From assembly GCF_013389665.1 (NCBI RefSeq), contig NZ_CP058316.1:124001-188000 (forward strand): a stretch of DNA of 64,000 bases, read 5' to 3'. A model generated the notes under the pieces. It was not told where the DNA came from and searched no databases. It was given only the letters and a program-made list of their open reading frames with translations. Positions 19,068 to 26,592 of the stretch are shown here, piece by piece. Origin of the DNA: Microbacterium oleivorans. GTDB taxonomy: Bacteria > Actinomycetota > Actinomycetes > Actinomycetales > Microbacteriaceae. The position numbers and the translations under genes were made by a program. Position 1 is the stretch's first letter, and each line of letters begins with the position of its first letter.

Positions 19068-19444
19068 GCTCGATCGGTTACGCCCTGCGGGAGGTCGGCC
19101 GCGGCTTCGTTCGGGTATTCGTTGAGATCGCGGACACCGCGCCGCCGAGATCCCGCTACACCGACGTCGGGCTGGGTGTGCGTCTTCCGTGGCCCATGAC
19201 ACCGCTCACCGGTCGACTGTTCATCTTCGGCTTCGTTGTGGTGATGTTCGGCGGCGCAGCGCTCAGCGCGTGGGCGGTCGCTGTCGCCTTCGAGCCGTCG
19301 CTGTGGCGCATCGTCGCTCCCATCGCCTGGCTGCTGATCGTGCGCACCGTCGTTCGCGCGGTCGTCAGGCGGATCGAGCCGGCCGACGCGGCCGCACGTT
19401 GGGCCGAGCTCGACGACCACCGTCGCACCCACCCCCTCGGATGA
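19064..19444 (+). CDS. small membrane protein of unknown function
   Basis: 126 residues with two hydrophobic stretches (about 49-73, RLFIFGFVVVMFGGAALSAWAVAV; about 80-98, IVAPIAWLLIVRTVVRAVV) and a charged C-terminal tail ending RWAELDDHRRTHPLG. It is coupled to the DUF6611-like gene by ATGA and followed 10 bp later by the HicA-domain gene, so the three probably form one operon. It was not recognised. Confidence 0.65.
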   Translation: MSSIGYALREVGRGFVRVFVEIADTAPPRSRYTDVGLGVRLPWPMTPLTGRLFIFGFVVVMFGGAALSAWAVAVAFEPSLWRIVAPIAWLLIVRTVVRAVVRRIEPADAAARWAELDDHRRTHPLG

Positions 19445-19454
19445 GCGTGCACCG

Positions 19455-19991
19455 ATGACTTCCGCTCGCCCCACACCCAACCAGATCGCCGCTCGAGTGG
19501 CCCCGCTCACCGCGGCCTCGGCCGCTCCGCGGAACACGTCAGCGGGCCGCCGACTCTCCGGCAAAGCGGCCGCGCAGATCCAGGAGCTCGCCGTCGACCA
19601 GGCGATCAACGAGCCGCATTCGACGGAACGGACCCACCAGCACAACGGCACCCTGTACGTCCGTGGGGATCTCGGCATCATCGTCCCCGACGACGATCCC
19701 GCGGTCGTGGTCGCTTTGCTGCGCATCGACCCCGATGCCGCGCCGGCGCCGCGCGCCCGCCGGTCGACCGTAGGGCCAGCGCACCGCGCACCGGAGAGCA
19801 GCACCGAGCTCGAGCGGATGCTGCGCGGCCACGGCTTCGAGATCTCAGCCGGCAGAGGCGGCCACCACAAGGCGACCCACCGCGAGCACCCCGGCGTGAC
19901 CATCATCATCCCGCACACCCCGAGCGACCACCGCAGCTATCCCAACCTGCTCGCCGAGATCCGGCGCCGCACCGGCCTCGACATCCGCTGA
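19455..19991 (+). CDS. protein with C-terminal HicA-like domain
   Basis: 178 residues. The C-terminal part (about 117-175) matches the HicA/YcfA double-stranded-RNA-binding-like fold: TELERMLRGHGFEISAGRGGHHKATH, then VTIIIPH and SYPNLLAEIRRRTGL. HicA toxins cut mRNA with a histidine in the GSHHK-like position; here it is GGHHK (H137-H138). Normal HicA is only 60-80 residues. The first 115 residues are an unrelated extension, with a short strand-rich part (GTLYVRGDLGIIVPDDDPAVVVALL). No HicB antitoxin gene is adjacent. Whether it is a toxin, a regulated single-chain version or a domesticated RNA-binding protein cannot be told. Confidence 0.6.
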   Translation: MTSARPTPNQIAARVAPLTAASAAPRNTSAGRRLSGKAAAQIQELAVDQAINEPHSTERTHQHNGTLYVRGDLGIIVPDDDPAVVVALLRIDPDAAPAPRARRSTVGPAHRAPESSTELERMLRGHGFEISAGRGGHHKATHREHPGVTIIIPHTPSDHRSYPNLLAEIRRRTGLDIR

Positions 19992-20037
19992 CCGCGGATC
20001 GGGTGCGCACGCCAGAGAACGGGGATACCCTCGCAGC

Positions 20038-20286
20038 GTGTGCGGACGATTCGCGATGAACAACGAGACCGACCAGCTGGTGGCAGAGTTCGTCGCGCAG
20101 GGCGGCAAGTCTCAGGACTGGCGGCCCGCCTACTCGATCGCTCCGACCGTCAACGCACCGATCGTCCGCGAGAGGCAGGACGAAGGCACCGTCGAGCGTG
20201 AGGTCACTCTGGCGCGCTGGGACTGGCCCAAGCCTCCGAACCGGCCCAAGGGCGCCCCGATCATCAACGCCCGCATCGAGAAGGTG
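20038..20286 (+). pseudogene. SRAP (SOS-associated peptidase/HMCES family), 5' part of a split gene
   Basis: GTG-TGC encodes Met-Cys2, the catalytic cysteine that covalently traps abasic sites in the SRAP/YedK family. The reading continues MCGRFAMNNETDQLVAEFV, RPAYSIAPTVNAPIVRE and PIINARIEKV, then leaves the family at about 20286. The rest of the gene is found 3.9 kb downstream (24182-24641). TACCCT (20026-20031) is exactly 6 nt before the GTG, the leaderless arrangement. A product from this piece alone would lack the active-site glutamate and histidine. Confidence 0.88.
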
Positions 20287-20312
20287 TGTATACCGAACTG
20301 CACACTGGGACT

Positions 20313-20945
20313 ATGACGTCTACTACTCGCACAGGCACGAGGGGCCCCTATCTGAAGACTGCGAGAGTCCGCGAATCTATCGTGCACGCAGCATTCCAGA
20401 CGTTCGCGACCGACGGATTCCGCAACGGCTCGCTCCGCGACATCGCTGTCCGAGCCAACATGAGCGAAGCAGGGCTGCTTCACCATTTCCCGACCAAGGC
20501 GGACCTCCTCATTGCCGTCCTGACATATCGAGATGAAGAGGCACGCGCGGCCTTCGGCTTTGACCCCGAAACCGGAATTCAGGCCCTGGGCGAGTTCGTC
20601 GCGCTGGCGAGGTTCAACGCAACGATTTCTGGAGTCGTTGAACTCTTCTGCGTTCTCGCCGCCGAGTCCACTTCCCCTCGTCATCCCGCCCACGAGTATT
20701 TTCGTGAGCGCTATGAGCATGTGCGCTGGATGATCGAAAGGGCTCTCACAGTGATGCGCCTTCGAGGCGACTTGAGCGATGATGTCGACGTCGTCGCCGC
20801 GGCCGCCCGCGCGGTAGGGCTCTGGGACGGATTACAGATCCAATGGCTGTTCGACCGCAAGTCCGTTGATATCGCTGAAGAGCTGCACTCCTACTTCTCG
20901 AGCTTGCTCCGTGACGGTATCGAACTAACACCACCGATGGTGTGA
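20313..20945 (+). CDS. TetR/AcrR-family transcriptional regulator
   Basis: 210 residues. The N-terminal helix-turn-helix is clear: VRESIVHAAFQTFATDGFRNGSLRDIAVRANMSEAGLLHHFPTKADLL (about residues 14-60), followed by an all-helical ligand domain. ATG 20313 is favoured over the in-frame GTG 20286, which lies at the insertion junction. An imperfect palindrome GTGTA-N10-CACAC just upstream (about 20284-20303) could be its operator. It is convergent with the glycosyltransferase remnant, so its original target is probably that cassette. Codons are less G+C-biased than in the flanking chromosome. Confidence 0.85.
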   Translation: MTSTTRTGTRGPYLKTARVRESIVHAAFQTFATDGFRNGSLRDIAVRANMSEAGLLHHFPTKADLLIAVLTYRDEEARAAFGFDPETGIQALGEFVALARFNATISGVVELFCVLAAESTSPRHPAHEYFRERYEHVRWMIERALTVMRLRGDLSDDVDVVAAAARAVGLWDGLQIQWLFDRKSVDIAEELHSYFSSLLRDGIELTPPMV

Positions 20946-20980
20946 CGCCAATCGAGGCACCGGTCGGAGGCCTCGATAAG

Positions 20981-21511
20981 TCAGGCCACAGTCGCTTCGA
21001 CCAGGTCCGCAGCAAGCCGCACAGCGTCCCGTCTCATGGCTTCAGCAACCGCTACTGCCCTGGCTTTTGCCTCGTCGGACATCGCGTGCTCGAGCGAAGT
21101 GAGTAGTCGCTGATAGCCCAGATCACTGAACTCGAACGTGGACCCGGTACCGAGTGCTGCTATCCGACGGCCCCAGAACGGCTGGTCGTAGCTCACCGAG
21201 CAGATTACGGCGGGGATTCCGGCTCGCGAGCTCGCAGCGGTCGTTCCAGCGCCGCCATGGTGAACGACTGCGGCGCACATCGGCATCACGAGCTCGTGAT
21301 TCACATTGCCAACGAGGAGTATCTGCTCATCGTTCACGTTGTCGGACGATAAGCCGCCCCATCCCGAACTGACGATCGCTCGGGTCCCCGTTTCGCGGAC
21401 GATCCGCTCGATCATTTGCAAGACCGTGCGCGGGTCACCTACAGGCATACTGCCGAAGCCGTACAGCACAGGGGCTTCACCTGCACGAATCCACCGCACG
21501 ATTGCATCGTC
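20981..21511 (-). pseudogene. GT1-family glycosyltransferase, C-terminal fragment
   Basis: C-terminal nucleotide-sugar domain of a UDP-glycosyltransferase of the sterol/antibiotic type: APVLYGFGSMPVGDP, then AIVSSGWGGL, and the donor-binding block VVHHGGAGTTAASSRAGIP followed by YDQPFWGRRIAALG. It is separated from its N-terminus (22782-23056) by an IS3-family element. About 130 residues usual for the middle of the family are missing from both pieces, so a deletion accompanied or followed the insertion. Confidence 0.85.
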
Positions 21512-21545
21512 TGGGACTGCTGCACGGATAGGTGACAGTTTCTAG

Positions 21546-22406
21546 TCACGCCGCGAGAGCGGCTGGCGTGTTCATGATGGCTTCGAACTCGACTGGGGTC
21601 AAACGGCCCAGGCGGGGTTGTCGGCGGCGTCGGTGGTAGGTCCGCTCGATCCAGGTCACGACTGCGATCCGCAGCTCTTCGCGGGTGCCCCAGGTGCGGC
21701 GGTTGAGGACGTTCTTCTGCAGCAGCGCGAAGAACGATTCCATCGCGGCGTTGTCGCCGGCGGCACCGACGCGGCCCATGGATCCCACCATCCGGTGGTG
21801 GCTGATCTCGCGGAGGAACTTCCGGCTGCGAAACTGCGATCCTCTGTCGCTGTGGATGACGCAGCCGGCGACGTTCCCGCGCATCGCGACCGCGTTGCGG
21901 AGTGCGTTGACCGCGAGGTGTGACTTCATCCTCGAGTCGATGGAGTAGCCGACGATCTTTCCGGAAAATACGTCCTTGATCGCGCAGAGATAGAGCTTGC
22001 CCTCACCGGTCGGGTGCTCGGTGATGTCGGTCAGCCACAGTTGGTTCGGACCGGTGGCAGTGAAATCCCGCTCGACGAGGTCGTCGTGCACGGGTGGGCC
22101 GACCTTGCCGCCCTTGCCGCGGCGACGTTTCCCGAAGGTGCTCCACCAGCCGTTGCTCGAGGCGATCCGCCACGCGGTGCGATCCGCCATCGCTTCACCC
22201 ACCTCGCGGGCCTCATCGGCGAGCAGCCGGTGCCCGAACTCGGGGTCGTCACGGTGCGCGTCGAACAACGCGTTGGCGCGATACGCCTCGATCACCTCGG
22301 CGTCGGTGATGGGGCCCGCGAGCCACCGGTAGTAGGGCTGGCGGGCGAGCTTGAGAACCCGGCACGTCACCGCGACGGGGATCCCGTCGGCGGCGAGCTC
22401 GGTCAC
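21546..22406 (-). CDS. IS3-family transposase OrfB (catalytic part)
   Basis: 286 residues with an intact rve/DDE integrase core: WLTDITEH (first Asp), HSDRGSQF (second Asp) and DNAAMESFF (Glu). The preceding HTH_21-like region is present. The GTG at 22406 overlaps the OrfA stop, but the OrfB frame stays open upstream through GKRLYPLVTELAADG. The active enzyme is therefore most likely the OrfAB fusion made by -1 frameshifting at AAAA (22421-22424). It looks functional. Confidence 0.92.
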   Translation of the reverse strand: MTELAADGIPVAVTCRVLKLARQPYYRWLAGPITDAEVIEAYRANALFDAHRDDPEFGHRLLADEAREVGEAMADRTAWRIASSNGWWSTFGKRRRGKGGKVGPPVHDDLVERDFTATGPNQLWLTDITEHPTGEGKLYLCAIKDVFSGKIVGYSIDSRMKSHLAVNALRNAVAMRGNVAGCVIHSDRGSQFRSRKFLREISHHRMVGSMGRVGAAGDNAAMESFFALLQKNVLNRRTWGTREELRIAVVTWIERTYHRRRRQPRLGRLTPVEFEAIMNTPAALAA

Positions 22407-22711
22407 GAGCGGGTAGAGCCTTTTCCCGGCAGGTTCGCCTGCGACAGATACGCCGCCGCCCGCCGCAGCACCTCGTTCTCCTGCTCCAGCAACCGGATCC
22501 GCTTACGCGCCTCCCGCAGCTCCGTGGACTCGGTGCGGGTCTGACCGGGCTTGGCACCCTCGTCGATGTTCGCGCGACGCATCCACTTCTGCAGCGTCAT
22601 CGGGTGAACACCGAAGTCCTTCGCGATCTGCTCGATCGTCATTCCGGGCTCGCGGTTGCGCGCGACGCGGACCACGTCGCTACGGAACTCGCTCGGGTAC
22701 GGCTTGGGCAC
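22403..22711 (-). CDS. IS3-family transposase OrfA (HTH part)
   Basis: 102 residues. The helix-turn-helix IEQIAKDFGVHPMTLQKWMRR binds the element ends. A leucine-zipper-like stretch (ELREARKRIRLLEQENEVLRRA) serves for oligomerisation. GTG 22711 follows GGAAGG. Near its end the A4 run in GGAAAAGG is the -1 slip site into orfB. Confidence 0.88.
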   Translation of the reverse strand: MPKPYPSEFRSDVVRVARNREPGMTIEQIAKDFGVHPMTLQKWMRRANIDEGAKPGQTRTESTELREARKRIRLLEQENEVLRRAAAYLSQANLPGKGSTRS

Positions 22712-22781
22712 GGCAACATCCTTCCAGGCCGACCCTCCGGGCAAGCCAGATCAGATGTCACCTACTCGTGCAGCAGTCCCA

Positions 22782-23056
22782 ACAGTCGTACCGTCATACA
22801 GTGCGCGAACGACAGCACGCGACAGTCGGCGGCCGGAGCGAGCCATCATGATTGCTACGCCCTCGTCCGAATTGACCATCTCACGCATATCTCTCCCCAG
22901 AGGAGCAGGGTCCAAGTCGAACGCTCGCGGGATGTCATGCGTTCCGGGAGAACTTGCGAGCCGAACTGTGTGGCCCCGCCGTTGGAGTTCCGCCCCGAGC
23001 ACACTCATCGGCTGGGCATCTCCTCGAGTACCAAACGCCAACAGCGTTGCTCGCAT
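22782..23056 (-). pseudogene. GT1-family glycosyltransferase, N-terminal fragment
   Basis: Begins MRATLLAFGTRGDAQPM, then LGAELQRRGHTVRLASSP, the acceptor-domain start of UGT-like glycosyltransferases (GTRGD block). After about 91 codons the reading runs into the right end of the IS element and stops there. It starts 22 bp after the methyltransferase stop on the same strand, so the two were one operon. The C-terminal partner fragment is at 20981-21511. Confidence 0.85.
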
Positions 23057-23078
23057 CTGGGTCGACCTCTCTTTGCGA

Positions 23079-23840
23079 TCAGTGGGGTTCTCGCACCCCT
23101 TCTACATACATGGATTCATCGCTGCGGTGCGCCTGATCGAGCGCGGCCACGTCGGCGCGCGCACCTTGGTTGAAAGCCACCCGCTTTATATCGGTCGCAT
23201 CAAACCCTGCTTCTCCGAGCGCGAAGGCGACCTCGTCGTAGTCGTAGACCCACTGATGTCCGTAGAACGCGAAGATCTGATTGACCATGAAGGCGCGTCG
23301 CGCCGGCATCGCTGGGAGCGGGAGATTCTCGTCGACGGTTCGGCGGCGCTCCTCAAAGAAGTTGCCTGCAAGGTATCCCCGCATGTATAGCTCGAGATCT
23401 GGCGTCGACAATCTCAGGACACCGCCGGGTCGAAGAATCCGTCTCACCTCGGATAGCCAAACGATGGCATCTCGGAGAGAGAGGTGCTCTAGAAGGTGCT
23501 CGGCATAGACCCATTCAAAGGTGGCGTCGTCGAACGGTAGCGGTTTTGTCACATCCGCTTCGACGAACTTCCAGCGGCCGTCTATCAGATAGATCTGGCC
23601 GGGCTTGGTTGCCGAGATCGCACTCCGCGCCGAAACTATGTCACTACTCATGCCTGAGGGGTGCAGTGTCTTGAACGTTGCAAACTCAATGCCATTCACC
23701 CCAAGGCTCGCGAGTTCATCGCGACTCGAACCGTGCCCATGCAGCGGCTCTACCGACGCAAACGTGGCTAAATCTTCCATGATCTGCTCAACGCTCTCAT
23801 CTGCGGCCCGCGGGTCTGACCAGTCCCATTCGGCAACCAC
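23079..23840 (-). CDS. SAM-dependent methyltransferase-like protein
   Basis: 253 residues from GTG 23840, which follows GGAGGGGG by about 6 nt; the frame is open to 23903 without a better site. The core resembles class I methyltransferases of the Methyltransf_11 type: FVEADVTKPLPFDDATFEWVYAEHLLEHL, then LSEVRRILRPGGVLRLSTPDLE. The usual glycine-rich SAM loop at the start is replaced by GQIYLIDGRWKF, a feature of some sugar or natural-product enzymes. With the neighbouring glycosyltransferase it suggests a glycosylation/methylation cassette. The substrate is unknown. Confidence 0.75.
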   Translation of the reverse strand: MVAEWDWSDPRAADESVEQIMEDLATFASVEPLHGHGSSRDELASLGVNGIEFATFKTLHPSGMSSDIVSARSAISATKPGQIYLIDGRWKFVEADVTKPLPFDDATFEWVYAEHLLEHLSLRDAIVWLSEVRRILRPGGVLRLSTPDLELYMRGYLAGNFFEERRRTVDENLPLPAMPARRAFMVNQIFAFYGHQWVYDYDEVAFALGEAGFDATDIKRVAFNQGARADVAALDQAHRSDESMYVEGVREPH

Positions 23841-24181
23841 GAATACCCCCTCCGGTTTGTGGCGTTGGTTCTCCGTGAGGCCCCCGCCCGCTACCCCACT
23901 CAAGCGGGGTACACATCACATTTCAACAGATCCGGTGGCGATCGCCTGTCGCGCCGTTCTTCACTCACGGAGCTTTCGCGACTAATCTCAGGACCGCGTC
24001 CCGCGCCGCCGGCAACGATCGTCTTGGGGCCCGCTTGCGTCTACCGAAATCATCTACCGGCAGGCGTTTTGACTCGCAGTTTCGGCGACGCTCTGACACT
24101 ATTCAGCGCCAGACCGCCGAAAACGATCGTTTTCCGCGGGTGTCTTCTTAGTTCGGTGAAGCTCCCCACCGGATTCTGAGT
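23841..24181. other. gene-free 340 bp with palindromes, right end of the insert
   Basis: No supported gene. It holds TACCCC-N8-GGGGTA (23892-23911), likely in the promoter region of the methyltransferase. AACGATCGTC is at 24014-24023, and a 16-bp perfect palindrome is at 24119-24134. The SRAP reading frame resumes at about 24182. Confidence 0.5.
24119..24134. repeat. 16-bp perfect palindrome GAAAACGATCGTTTTC
   Basis: The sequence equals its own reverse complement and lies about 48 bp inside the right edge of the insert. Its core AACGATCGT recurs about 105 bp upstream. It may be a regulator or recombinase binding site. Confidence 0.7.
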
Positions 24182-24641
24182 CGGCGCGTTCTCCAACGCC
24201 CGCTGCATCGTGCCGATGATCGGCTACTACGAGTGGACGGGGGAGAAGGGCGACAAGCAACCGCACTTCATCCACGCCGAAGACGAGGCGCTCCTCGCGG
24301 CGGCCGGTCTGACGTGGACAACCGAGATCGACGGTGAGCGCCGGCGTGTGTTTGTCGTCGTCACCCGCGAGGCCCGCGACGCCTCCGGCGACGTCCACGA
24401 CCGGATGCCGGCCTTCCTGTCCCGTGACCTCTGGGACGACTGGCTCAACCCCGCCTCTCTCACCGTCGACGGCGACACCGCCGCATCGAAGAGCAACCGC
24501 CTCGAGCTGCTCGACGAGCTCGATGCCAGCTCGAGCGCGATCGCCGCGACGATGCGCACGCACGAGGTCGACCGGCGCGTCAACAACAGCCGCAGCGCCG
24601 ACCCGAGAGACGCGAGCCTGATCGCACCACTGCTCCGCTGA
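24182..24641 (+). pseudogene. SRAP family, 3' part of the split gene
   Basis: Resumes the family as GAFSNARCIVPMIGYYEW, containing the active-site Glu (YYEW), followed by KQPHFIH and a HDRMPAFL segment with the catalytic His, then a C-terminal tail of about 70 residues. Together with 20038-20286 it would make a protein of about 235-245 residues, normal for YedK-type SRAP proteins. It has no start of its own. Confidence 0.88.
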
Positions 24642-24953
24642 GAGCGGGTCTATGAGAATCTAGTGATGTCTAGCGTTTTCCTAGACTTCGGTAGTTTTCG
24701 ATAGACAGAGTCGCCGTGGATTCTGTGCGCAATCCCTACTCACCGGGAGCGGGTCGAAAGCCGGCAGCGCTTGTCGGCCGCGACGACGCGCTCAGCGCGT
24801 GGTCGAAGACACATGAGCGGTGCCAAATGAAGCAGGTTGTGCGCCCACGCTCGTGGCGAACAACGGTAGACCGATAGGCGAGCCCGGCAGGAGGATTGAT
24901 GCATCTTGGATGGGTTGATCGGCGGCAAATCGGTAGACATCGGAGGCGTAAGG
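24642..24953. other. gene-free 312 bp
   Basis: Relatively A+T-rich with no supported gene. GTCTAG (24668-24673) and CTAGAC (24681-24686) form an inverted repeat with a 7-nt loop just after the SRAP stop. The right part is the likely promoter region of the PASTA gene, but no good -35/-10 pair was found. Confidence 0.4.
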
Positions 24954-25229
24954 ATGAGCGAACCAGAGACGGTAACCGTTCCTGAGTTGGTTGGGCAACC
25001 GGTGCATATCGCGCGCGAGATGGCGGCGGCCGTCGGACTCGGGTTGGCCAGTGGTGACCCGGATGGTCCTGGACTTGGGTCGCGCACATGGCCGGGTGTG
25101 TTCTGGGTGACAGCTCAGGAGCCTTCCCCCGGGTCCGCCATCGAACGCGGAAGTCAGGTGCAGATCATCTTCGTCGAGGATGGCCAGACGAGAAGCGATG
25201 TTCCCGTGGCGACAGGTGGGCCGCGATGA
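24954..25229 (+). CDS. small single-PASTA-domain protein
   Basis: 91 residues containing one PASTA-like unit: VTVPELVGQPVHIAREMAAAVGLGL, then VTAQEPSPGSAIERGSQVQIIFV. PASTA domains normally sit in tandem outside the membrane on PBPs and PknB kinases and sense muropeptides. Here there is one copy, without a signal peptide or membrane helix, so a cytoplasmic adaptor or a detached domain is possible. GGAGG (24942-24946) precedes the ATG. Confidence 0.7.
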   Translation: MSEPETVTVPELVGQPVHIAREMAAAVGLGLASGDPDGPGLGSRTWPGVFWVTAQEPSPGSAIERGSQVQIIFVEDGQTRSDVPVATGGPR

Positions 25230-25271
25230 TCTTGCGTTGTGTACACCGCGAGCGGGCATAGGCGCGGACGG

Positions 25272-25316
25272 CAACGGGTCGAAGAGGCCTTTGAAAGGTG
25301 CAGCCCCTCCGACCCG
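25272..25316. terminator. imperfect hairpin between convergent genes
   Basis: ACGGGTCGAAGAGG pairs with CCCCTCCGACCCGT with two mismatches over 14 bp. It lies between the PASTA gene and the end of the secreted-protein gene, fitting a shared terminator without a U tract. Confidence 0.5.
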
Positions 25317-25328
25317 TATGCCAGATGG

Positions 25329-25964
25329 TTATCCGAACGTGAACGTGGGTCCTACGGAGTAGCACACGGTGCCGTCGACGAGGATCACCGACGCGGAAGC
25401 CGAGTACGCAGGAACGCCCCCGATACCGGGGCCGACAACACCCGGAATAGCGCCGGTCCAACTCTTACTGCCCGTGGAGGGGCCTGCCCCGCCAGTGCTC
25501 CAGTAGTTCCCGCTGATGAACCCATTCGCGTAGACCCTCCAGTCGTGTTCGTAGGCGGCGAGGAACACGATGAATCCCGTGCTGAAAGCCACGGTGTCGT
25601 TGGCGCGCTTTGACCCGGATGCCCATGAGGAACCACAGTTGCCAGGGACCGGATCAGCCGCAGCGCTTTCGAGTTGAGCTTCGGCGCGGCGCTGGTCAGC
25701 CTGTTGCAGTTGAGCGGCGGCGGCCTCCGTGACGGGGACGGACTCCTGCGTGCCGTCCTCGTGCGTGACGATCTTGAAGCCATTGGCCTCCGCGACCGCG
25801 GCGTCGTAGCCGCCGACGACCATCGGCGCTGTTTCGCTTATCGTCTCCGGTGCGGCGGGCTCTGGCGTGGCGGCAAGGGCCGCTTGTGGCATCAACGCCA
25901 CGGCGAGGGTCAAGACTGCCGCACCTGTTATCGACAGGGCGCGGCGACTGAATCGATTGGTCAT
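25329..25964 (-). CDS. secreted protein of unknown function
   Basis: 211 residues. A classical signal peptide (RRALSITGAAVLTLAVALMPQAALA, cleavage after about residue 31) is followed by an Ala/Glu-rich linker and a folded part with two cysteines (GNCGSSW and VCYSVG). AAGGAG precedes the ATG at 25964 at ideal distance. The C-terminal domain (SGSKRANDTVAFSTGF; WRVYANGFISGNYWSTGG) resembles small secreted proteins seen around Actinobacteria but was not assigned to a family. Confidence 0.75.
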   Translation of the reverse strand: MTNRFSRRALSITGAAVLTLAVALMPQAALAATPEPAAPETISETAPMVVGGYDAAVAEANGFKIVTHEDGTQESVPVTEAAAAQLQQADQRRAEAQLESAAADPVPGNCGSSWASGSKRANDTVAFSTGFIVFLAAYEHDWRVYANGFISGNYWSTGGAGPSTGSKSWTGAIPGVVGPGIGGVPAYSASASVILVDGTVCYSVGPTFTFG

Positions 25965-26026
25965 TTGGATCTCCTTCCTACTCGCTTGCGCCGTCGCATT
26001 GTTCTATTCACATCGAATACGTGAGG

Positions 26027-26535
26027 GCTTCTGTGCGGCTCTGTCGCTCGCCGGTGTGGCGTTGTTGTCGCTCGGGCCATGGGGATACTTCGACTTGCTC
26101 GGCTATATGGCCGCGTTAGGCGCTGCCGCTGCGTTCGGCCTCTACACTGTTTTTGCTGACAAGGTTGGAAAGGCAGGCTCCGGACTTGATGGACTCGCGC
26201 TTTCTGTCACCGTCGCGGCCATGGTATCTCTGCCCTTCGCATCCCCGCAGATCGGGAAACTCGACCTTCCGGGGTTCGGCGTTCTTGTGTTGTCCGCACT
26301 TGTCGGGGTGGTGATCCCATATGCGGTCGACACAATTGCGGCACGTGTAACCTCCGCACGGGTGGTGGGAACTCTGTTCGCGACCGATCCCGCTATGGGC
26401 GCTCTCGCTGGGCTTGTCTTCCTGGGGCAAACGATCACAGTGACGGCAGTCGTGGGAATCGCAGTTGTCGCTTCGGCAGGTGCTCTACTCATCTGGACGA
26501 CAGATTCACAGGGGAGAGTGTCATCTGGAGCCTGA
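26027..26535 (+). pseudogene. EamA/RhtA-like transporter, N-terminally truncated remnant
   Basis: Encodes only the second half of a ten-helix exporter: FCAALSLAGVALLSLGPWG, helices LGYMAALGAAAAFGLYTVFADKVG and FGVLVLSALVGVVIPYAVDTIA, then ARVVGTLFATDPAMGALAGLVFLG. It resembles amino acid exporters of the RhtA group. The first half is absent; the sequence changes abruptly near 26026, just behind the promoter of the secreted protein. An IS3-family element entered after the codons for VSS: the original end KS-stop is preserved beyond the element (27793-27801). Confidence 0.8.
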
Positions 26536-26592
26536 CCCGCTTTTCCGGACACCAGTTTTGAGGCGATGATCGTCTCGGAAGGAGTCCGTGAG

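Larger units (their letters stand above)
21512..22781 (-). mobile_element. IS3-family insertion sequence (1270 bp)
   Basis: Ends are the inverted repeat TGGGACTGCTGCACG(GA/AG)TAGGTGACA, 26 bp with two mismatches (21512-21537 and 22756-22781), starting with TG as usual for IS3. It encodes orfA and orfB on the minus strand with a frameshift site. No direct repeat flanks it (GTC on the left, ACA on the right), which fits an adjacent deletion in the glycosyltransferase gene. Confidence 0.88.
20287..24181. mobile_element. foreign insert splitting the SRAP gene
   Basis: About 3.9 kb of lower G+C DNA lies between the two SRAP halves. It carries a tetR-like gene, an IS3-family element within a glycosyltransferase remnant, and a methyltransferase gene. 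No transposase of its own, no clear terminal repeats and no target duplication were found, so the way it arrived is unknown. A few codons of SRAP (about 8, from family comparison) seem lost at the junction. Confidence 0.6.

Noticed and set aside
18501..20286. Complete toxin-antitoxin module at the HicA-like gene
   Set aside because: No HicB-like protein or other antitoxin family was recognised next to it. The neighbours are membrane proteins and a broken SRAP gene, so a module cannot be claimed.
20284..24160. ACCGAACT at 20292-20299 and its inverted copy at 24150-24157 as terminal repeats of the insert
   Set aside because: Only 8 bp, not at the exact joints, and without further matching or target duplication; chance is likely.
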